From assembly GCA_002347645.1 (NCBI GenBank), contig DDYF01000045.1:1-36364 (forward strand): a DNA stretch of 36,364 nucleotides. The letters are read 5' to 3'. Below the pieces are notes generated by a model, which had not been told where the DNA came from, did not search any database, and worked only from the letters and a program-made list of their open reading frames with translations. Positions 32,901 to 36,364 of the stretch are shown in pieces (within the stretch, counting starts at the first letter, position 1; each line of letters begins with the position of its first letter). The position numbers and the translations under genes are program-made. Source of the stretch: Thermoleophilia bacterium UBA2241. GTDB taxonomy: Bacteria > Actinomycetota > Thermoleophilia > UBA2241.

Positions 32901-33138
32901 CCTTGATGTCGCTCGAGGTCTTGATTGCCTGCTCGAGCGGCGTCGTCACATTGCGCTCCATGTCGTCCGGGGATGCGCCCTGGTCGACGGCGATCACTGT
33001 GAGATACGGGAAGGTGAGGTCTGGGATGAGTTCCTGCTTGAGAGCGGTCACGCCGTAGATGCCGAAGAGGACCACGGCGACGATGGCGAGGCCGATAAGG
33101 GAACGGTTGCGCAAGGAAACCTTGGTGAACCAGCTCAC
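29935..33138 (-). CDS. RND-superfamily efflux transporter (HAE1/SwrC-like)
   Basis: 1067-aa proton-driven permease. The N-terminus (MSWFTKVSLRNRSLIGLAIV, then TALKQELIPDLTFPYLTV) is typical of Gram-positive SwrC/YerP-like RND proteins. The TM4 region has the paired acidic residues of the proton relay (IAIGRVIDDSIVVIENIHRH). There are about twelve membrane helices and two large extracytoplasmic loops. A Ser/Thr/Ala-rich insertion near residue 260-285 (STSTTGPSTSAAASGSASSA) looks like a flexible linker. GTG 33138 has GGAGG 6 nt upstream and overlaps the stop of the preceding small gene (GTGA). No membrane-fusion or outer-membrane partner is encoded nearby. Substrate unknown. Confidence 0.93.
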   Translation of the reverse strand: MSWFTKVSLRNRSLIGLAIVAVVLFGIYGVTALKQELIPDLTFPYLTVIAVDQGASPDDMERNVTTPLEQAIKTSSDIKEYDSFSNEGMSVITIQYEFGADMKAKQAEVQEAVSRVQQQLPATATAPKVAALNINSIPVVQLAVSSSLPPQELAGLLGARVVPRLQAIEGVQSVDLSGVQQMQLYIQLKPQQMAALGVLPAQITAAIADANLTTGVGTLTSGSIVYPITVAAKAQTVRALQGLALAPGTIASAGAGPASTSTTGPSTSAAASGSASSASAKPVRLGDIADMRIAPAPLTAATRTNGRSSVGISVSKSSSGNTVDIANAVADTLPAISRDLNGQAKVFTVIDQSVFVKDSIGSLWREGLLGAIFAVGVIWVFLRSWRSTLIAGLSIPLSIIGALIILWSGGESLNMLTLGGLTIAIGRVIDDSIVVIENIHRHLQEGDSIRRAAYTGTREVAGAVTASTLTTVAVFLPLGFMSGLASEFFRPFALTVSFALLSSLAVALMVVPVASTWVLSKRQVGHRDAKELHGLQNLYLPILKYALDHRVITLVAAAAIFVGSMALTPLLKTNLFDSSGQNTVAITQTMPPGTNLDTTVAATAKIETILKETKGVDTYQVTAGSTGSLFGAGGGTDASATQASFDITTDPDADKNTIVEDIRARVADLRNAGTVLVSGDASSSMSSMSQVEVRVSASDPDVLKQANDIVLKQLRTVDGLANVTSNLSEGRPSATVVIDQAKATTAGVSASALSQYMTLFLNGYSLGAVPTAAGVLPAKLTVAQVAVPPVRGAVSQTLMRLPVSGTRGTVPLGDIARVVEIKTPVQVTHVDGQRTASITASSTDNNIGAASTSATDALDEVQLPNGATWEMAGATQMTDEVFRSLGIAIVVAILLVYLIMVATFRSLLHPLILLISIPFAAVGVIVMLVITGTSLGMPSLIGALMLVGIVVTNAIVLLDLVEQFRRRGMDARTAIIEGGRRRLRPILMTAVATILALIPMALGFGGGSGFLSTPLAVVVIGGLVSSTFLTLILVPVLYLALDRLRPAGAYDQREEDFTVPEPLAVHG

Positions 33139-33494
33139 GTGGTGCCTCCAGCGGATTGGGAAGTACGCATGTCGGGCGGGGCGAACGGGGCGCAGGACGA
33201 TGCCGCGGTGGCGCGGCTCTGCTGCCAGCGCTCGAGGAGTGCGGGCAACGCCGCCTCGACGAACGCTGTGAACTCGAGGAGTCCGTGCATGAGGGCGTAG
33301 TTGGACTGTGCGTGACCTCTCTCGGAGACACTGGCGATGTCGCTTGTGAGCAGGTCGCGCAGTGTCTTGATGTGATGAATCGGCAGGACATCGACCGCGA
33401 CGAGGCCATCAAGAGTCTTCGTGAGACCGTGGGTGGCCAGAACCACGGGGGCCTCGTCCACCGCGCGACCTTTGGTCTCAACCTCGTTGCGCAT
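33135..33494 (-). CDS. Small chimeric protein: ABC-ATPase N-terminus joined to an unknown helical domain
   Basis: About 119 aa from ATG 33494; GTG 33506 is possible, and the frame is open to 33683. Residues 1-36 (MRNEVETKGRAVDEAPVVLA, then THGLTKTLDGLVAVD) match the start of the ABC ATPase encoded at 29514, but there is no Walker A. The rest (IHHIKTLRDLLTSDIASVSE, ALMHGLLEFTAFVEAALPAL, LERWQQ) is a helical domain I do not recognise. The stop overlaps the RND start, so it is translated ahead of, and coupled to, the pump. It may be a functional small regulator or subunit, or a relic kept for coupling. Confidence 0.55.
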   Translation of the reverse strand: MRNEVETKGRAVDEAPVVLATHGLTKTLDGLVAVDVLPIHHIKTLRDLLTSDIASVSERGHAQSNYALMHGLLEFTAFVEAALPALLERWQQSRATAASSCAPFAPPDMRTSQSAGGTT

Positions 33495-33708
33495 GTCGGG
33501 TGTCACGGTGATTGGTGGGCCGCCTCTGGACGGTGCTCCGGGCACACTACCGATGGGCGCATGAGGCAGGCGCAAGGCACGTGCAGGCGCCCTGGACGGT
33601 AGGGCCTCGCGCCGTGCCAGGATGCGAGGAGCGACGGTCTCGGCGCCTGCGAGACCAAGCCGCGGCGCCGCGGCGCCGACCATGTCTACTCGCTCCTGTC
33701 GTCTTGCC
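33391..33708 (-). repeat. Paralogous ~320-bp repeat, copy 2
   Basis: Counterpart of 29459-29780. On the minus strand it starts in the last codons of yajC, contains the shared leader with ATGGTCGGCGCCG, the block CCATCGGTAGTGTGCC (complement of 33544-33551 and neighbours) and the fused ATPase 5' end. Similarity ends at CTCGTCGCGGTCGA (33391). Confidence 0.65.
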
Positions 33709-34102
33709 TCGCCGCGCCGCGGAGGCTACCGACTGCGAACCCGAGCCCTTGGGACACGACCGGGTCTGCGGTCTCGTCGAGTTCCTCGACGTCCTCGTCG
33801 TCGGCCTCGAGGTACTCCTCCTCTTCGTCTTCCTCTTCGGCGTTCGTCGTGACCGACGAGATGGCACGCTTCATGAGACGGACCCTCGTGCGCTGCGCGA
33901 CTTCGAGCTCGACCCATTCGTCACCGATGCGCGACACCGTGCCGAACAGGCCGCCGATCGTGACGACTTCGTCGCCCGTCTTCAGCATGCGCTCCATCTC
34001 CTGGTGCGCCTGCCGCTGGCGACGCTGCGGCCGTACGGCGACGAAGTAGAAGATCCCGAAGAAGAGCAGGATCCAGATGAGAATCGTCGCGCCTCCACTC
34101 AT
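33686..34102 (-). CDS. yajC: Preprotein translocase accessory protein YajC
   Basis: 138-aa single-span membrane protein. The N-terminus ILIWILLFFGIFYFVAVRPQ is the transmembrane segment with the family's RPQ motif, followed by the conserved domain QEMERMLKTGDEVVTIGGLF and GTVSRIGDEWVELEV. The C-terminal tail is unusually acidic (EEEDEEEEYLEADDEDVEEL) before a short basic end. ATG 34102 has GGGAGGG upstream. YajC normally sits with secDF; here it precedes an RND drug-pump-type gene, a relative of SecDF. Its last codons lie in the repeated module. Confidence 0.93.
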   Translation of the reverse strand: MSGGATILIWILLFFGIFYFVAVRPQRRQRQAHQEMERMLKTGDEVVTIGGLFGTVSRIGDEWVELEVAQRTRVRLMKRAISSVTTNAEEEDEEEEYLEADDEDVEELDETADPVVSQGLGFAVGSLRGAARQDDRSE

Positions 34103-34186
34103 TCGGCTACCCTCCCCGCGGAGAGCCTCTCCACGATGCTGTGGGCGTGACCCAAGAATCGCCCGGCGTCTCGGGCTTCTCGAGGC

Positions 34187-34194
34187 ACACTACC
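34187..34194 (-). promoter_or_regulatory. Third copy of the conserved GGTAGTGT block, upstream of yajC
   Basis: The minus strand reads CCATCGGTAGTGTGCC here, the same as in repeat copy 2 and close to copy 1 (GGTAGTGTC at 29611-29618). TAGTGT is an acceptable -10 hexamer and occurs 85 nt before yajC. No clear -35 at standard spacing is seen, so it could also be an operator. The rest of the 34103-34346 divergent region shows nothing else. Confidence 0.45.
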
Positions 34195-34346
34195 GATGGA
34201 CGAATATGGTTGGCGTAAAGCCCGTGCTGGCGCCCGCGCGGCGGCCGCCTTACGCTGTCCCTACACCCGAGGGGTGACAATCCATGAGGGGCCCGGTCTG
34301 AACTGCCGTGTCCGGTGATGCCGGAGAGACCCGCAAGGGACGTGCG

Positions 34347-35000
34347 ATGCGCGTGCTGATCATCGAAGACGAGGAAGCTCTCGCTGCCGCGATCGCGCGC
34401 GGCCTGCGGCTTCAGGGCATGGCGGTGGACGTGGCTCTCGACGGGCGCAGCGGCCTCGACAAAGCGTGCCTCAACGACTACGACGTCATCATCCTCGACC
34501 GCAACCTGCCGGAGATGCACGGCGACGAGGTGTGCCGGCGCCTCGCGGATTCCGGCTCCACGGCGCGCATCCTGATGCTCACCGCGGCGCGCGCGCTGCG
34601 CGACAAGGTCGCCGGGCTCGACCTCGGGGCGGATGACTACCTCGGCAAGCCCTTCGCGTTCGACGAGCTCGTGGCGCGCGTGCGTGCGCTGGCGCGACGC
34701 GCCGGTCCCCCGCGTCCCCCCATCCTGCGTCGCGGTGAGCTCGAGCTCGATGCGGCCGCCCGTCGAGTGACTCGCGGCGACCGCGAGCTCGAGCTCACCA
34801 ACAAGGAGTTCGGTTTGCTCGAGGTGCTCCTTGCCGCCGACGGTGGCGTTGTTTCCAGCGAGGAGCTGCTCGAGAAGGTCTGGGACGAGAACACCGACCC
34901 CTTCAGCAACGTGGTGCGCGTGACCATGATGACGCTGCGCAGGAAGCTGGGCGAGCCGCAGCTCATCGAGACGCTCCCGGGCGCAGGGTACCGGCTATGA
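34347..35000 (+). CDS. OmpR-family response regulator
   Basis: 217-aa DNA-binding response regulator. Receiver residues are E7/D8, phospho-acceptor D51 (VIILDRNLPEMHG), T79 and K101 (LGKPFAFDEL). The winged-helix output domain shows ELTNKEFGLLEVLLAADGGV, VVSSEELLEKVWDEN, NVVRVTMMTLRRKL and ends LIETLPGAGYRL. ATG 34347 has AAGGGA at proper spacing; GTG 34308 is a longer alternative. It overlaps the histidine kinase gene and is divergent from yajC-RND, so it may control the export genes (inference). Confidence 0.94.
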   Translation: MRVLIIEDEEALAAAIARGLRLQGMAVDVALDGRSGLDKACLNDYDVIILDRNLPEMHGDEVCRRLADSGSTARILMLTAARALRDKVAGLDLGADDYLGKPFAFDELVARVRALARRAGPPRPPILRRGELELDAAARRVTRGDRELELTNKEFGLLEVLLAADGGVVSSEELLEKVWDENTDPFSNVVRVTMMTLRRKLGEPQLIETLPGAGYRL

Positions 35001-36211
35001 TGAGGCACCGCGCCAACCTGCGGCTGCGCCTCACGCTGTCGTATGGGCTGCTGTTCTTCGTCGTCGGCTTCCTGCTGCTCGCGTTCAGCTACCTGCTCTG
35101 GCGCCAAGTGGCGGTCAGCAATCCGGACGAGCTGACGACACGCGCAGCTGAGAAGCTGCAGTTGCCACAGACCTATCTGCAGAAGAACATGCCGCCGCTT
35201 TCCGGTGAGCAGCAGACCGTGGGCGCCTTCATGCGGCAGCTCCAGGATCAGGCGCTCTCGCAGCTGCTCCGCGCCTTGATTGGGACAACGTTCTGGGCGC
35301 TCGCCATTGCCACCTTCGTCTCGGTCGTGGCCGGCTGGTGGATGGCCGGGCGCATGCTGCGCCCGGTGCAGGAGATCTCCGCCGTGGCCCGTCGGCTGTC
35401 GGCCAGCACCCTGCACGAACGCATCGCCCTGAAGGGCCCCAAAGACGAGCTCAGGGGGTTGGCCGACACGTTCGATGCCATGTTGGTCCGTCTCGAGGCG
35501 GCCTTTGTCGCCCAGCGTGAGTTCGCCTCGAACGCGTCGCACGAGCTGCGCACGCCGCTGACGATCATGCGCACCGAGTTGGACGTCACCCTGGCCGACC
35601 CCGAGACGAACGCCAACGATCTCCGGCACATGGCGGAGACGATCCGCGCCGCCATCGCCCGCAGCGAGGACGTGATCGACAAGCTCCTGGTGTTGGCCGC
35701 GAGTGAGGATCTTGCCGAGCGCGCCGCCGTAGACATGGCTCGTGTAATGGACCGTGTCGCCCAGCAGCAGGCCCGTGCCGCGGAGGCGCGAGGGATCAGA
35801 CTCCGTGTCGTTGCGGCGCCGTCGACCGTGAGCGGCGACGAGGCTCTACTGGAACGGCTCGCATACAACCTCGTCGACAACGCCGTGCGCTACGGCGCGC
35901 CAGACAGTGCGGTCCATGTGAGGACGGACGTAGACGCGGGCGGCCAGGTGACGGTGCGCGTCGCCAATGAGGGTGACGTCATCAGCCCGGATGAGGTGCC
36001 TCGCCTCTTCGAGCGCTTCTACCGACGCGGGACGTCACGCAGCAGACACACCGGGGGATCCGGACTGGGCCTGGCGATCGTGGCCGCGGTGACCGAGGTG
36101 CACGGCGGCGTGGTCACGGCTGAGGCGCCTTCTGAAGGCGGGCTCATCGTGACTGTCACGCTGCCCCACTCGCCGGATCCCGCCAGTACTGGCGTGGCGC
36201 TCTCGACCTGA
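34997..36211 (+). CDS. Sensor histidine kinase
   Basis: 404-aa membrane kinase paired with the OmpR regulator. It has TM1 (about 13-35), an extracytoplasmic domain of only about 55 residues, TM2 (about 92-115), a HAMP domain (RMLRPVQEISAVARRLSAST), HisKA with phospho-acceptor H182 (NASHELRTPLTIMRTELD), and HATPase motifs (NLVDNAVRYGA N-box; RFYRRGTSRSRHTGGSGLGL). The small sensor domain suggests membrane-proximal sensing of envelope stress or a lipophilic drug. ATG 34997 overlaps the regulator's stop; a second ATG follows at 35000. Confidence 0.94.
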   Translation: MMRHRANLRLRLTLSYGLLFFVVGFLLLAFSYLLWRQVAVSNPDELTTRAAEKLQLPQTYLQKNMPPLSGEQQTVGAFMRQLQDQALSQLLRALIGTTFWALAIATFVSVVAGWWMAGRMLRPVQEISAVARRLSASTLHERIALKGPKDELRGLADTFDAMLVRLEAAFVAQREFASNASHELRTPLTIMRTELDVTLADPETNANDLRHMAETIRAAIARSEDVIDKLLVLAASEDLAERAAVDMARVMDRVAQQQARAAEARGIRLRVVAAPSTVSGDEALLERLAYNLVDNAVRYGAPDSAVHVRTDVDAGGQVTVRVANEGDVISPDEVPRLFERFYRRGTSRSRHTGGSGLGLAIVAAVTEVHGGVVTAEAPSEGGLIVTVTLPHSPDPASTGVALST

Positions 36212-36247
36212 GCGTTCGGCTGTCTGACTCCACCGTAGACACAGGCT

Positions 36248-36281
36248 ATGAAGGCACTGCCTGCGGAGTGTAGGCCTTCAT
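36248..36281 (+). terminator. Candidate terminator after the histidine kinase
   Basis: ATGAAGGC (36248-36255) and GCCTTCAT (36274-36281) form an 8-bp stem 37 nt after the stop, with a possible inner ACT/AGT pair. There is no strong T-run. Nothing else is recognised in the remaining sequence to 36364. Confidence 0.4.
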
Positions 36282-36364
36282 TAGCAGCACCTTGCCACTC
36301 GCGGCCTTCGAGCCGCCGACGTGCCGCCGAGCGACTGAGAAGCGGTTGTGTGCGTCAAGTTGTG

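Noticed and set aside
1..36364. CRISPR arrays, transposases or integrases
   Set aside because: No regularly spaced repeats, Cas proteins, DDE transposases or recombinases were recognised anywhere in the window.

Overview
The window is high-GC bacterial DNA with dense, head-to-tail operons and frequent GTG and TTG starts. It most likely comes from a deep-branching, anaerobic Actinomycetota lineage. This is inferred from base composition, a GerW-type spore-protein homologue, an RND pump with no adaptor or outer-membrane gene beside it, and an HdrABC/group 3c hydrogenase cluster. No rRNA or complete tRNA is present, so the lineage cannot be fixed from this sequence.

Left part (1-14083, all +): a NarL-type response regulator, then a tightly coupled operon hdrC-hdrB-hdrA-mvhD-mvhG-mvhA-maturation protease. 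By homology these encode an H2-oxidising, flavin-based electron-bifurcating complex. A perfect 23-bp hairpin sits on the protease stop codon. Beyond it come a glycosyltransferase-fold/zinc-ribbon protein carrying an AT-hook-like motif, then hypF, hypC, hypD and hypE for NiFe(CN)2CO cofactor assembly. hypA and hypB are not in the window.

Middle part (14084-20353) is accessory in character: a VapBC-type toxin-antitoxin pair with a candidate operator, the 3' half of a tRNA-Thr-like gene that looks like an integration-site remnant, a frame-shifted zinc-finger gene, about 0.8 kb with no convincing gene, a medium-chain dehydrogenase/reductase, a GerW-like protein, a frame-shifted small gene, an RDD/zinc-ribbon protein and a MarR regulator.

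Right-centre (20434-27492, +): a YidC-type insertase, then a TetR gene whose clear sigma-70-type promoter is followed by a perfect 30-bp palindrome. TetR is followed by a PlsC-like acyltransferase, a patatin-like hydrolase, a radical SAM protein, an FtsH C-terminal remnant and a UbiB/ABC1 kinase. This reads as a regulated lipid or membrane-remodelling island.

Right part (27493-36364): a minus-strand block with an ABC-2 transporter, a large RND permease, a small chimeric gene and yajC, divergent from an OmpR/histidine-kinase pair. A diverged direct repeat of about 320 bp (29459-29780 and 33391-33708) brackets the RND gene. It carries a yajC tail, a leader, a promoter-like block and the 5' end of an ABC ATPase. 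A shorter third copy of the promoter-like block lies upstream of yajC. This organisation, the bacterial Hdr/Mvh system with its unusual accessory protein, and the TetR-controlled radical SAM island are the parts most worth following up.
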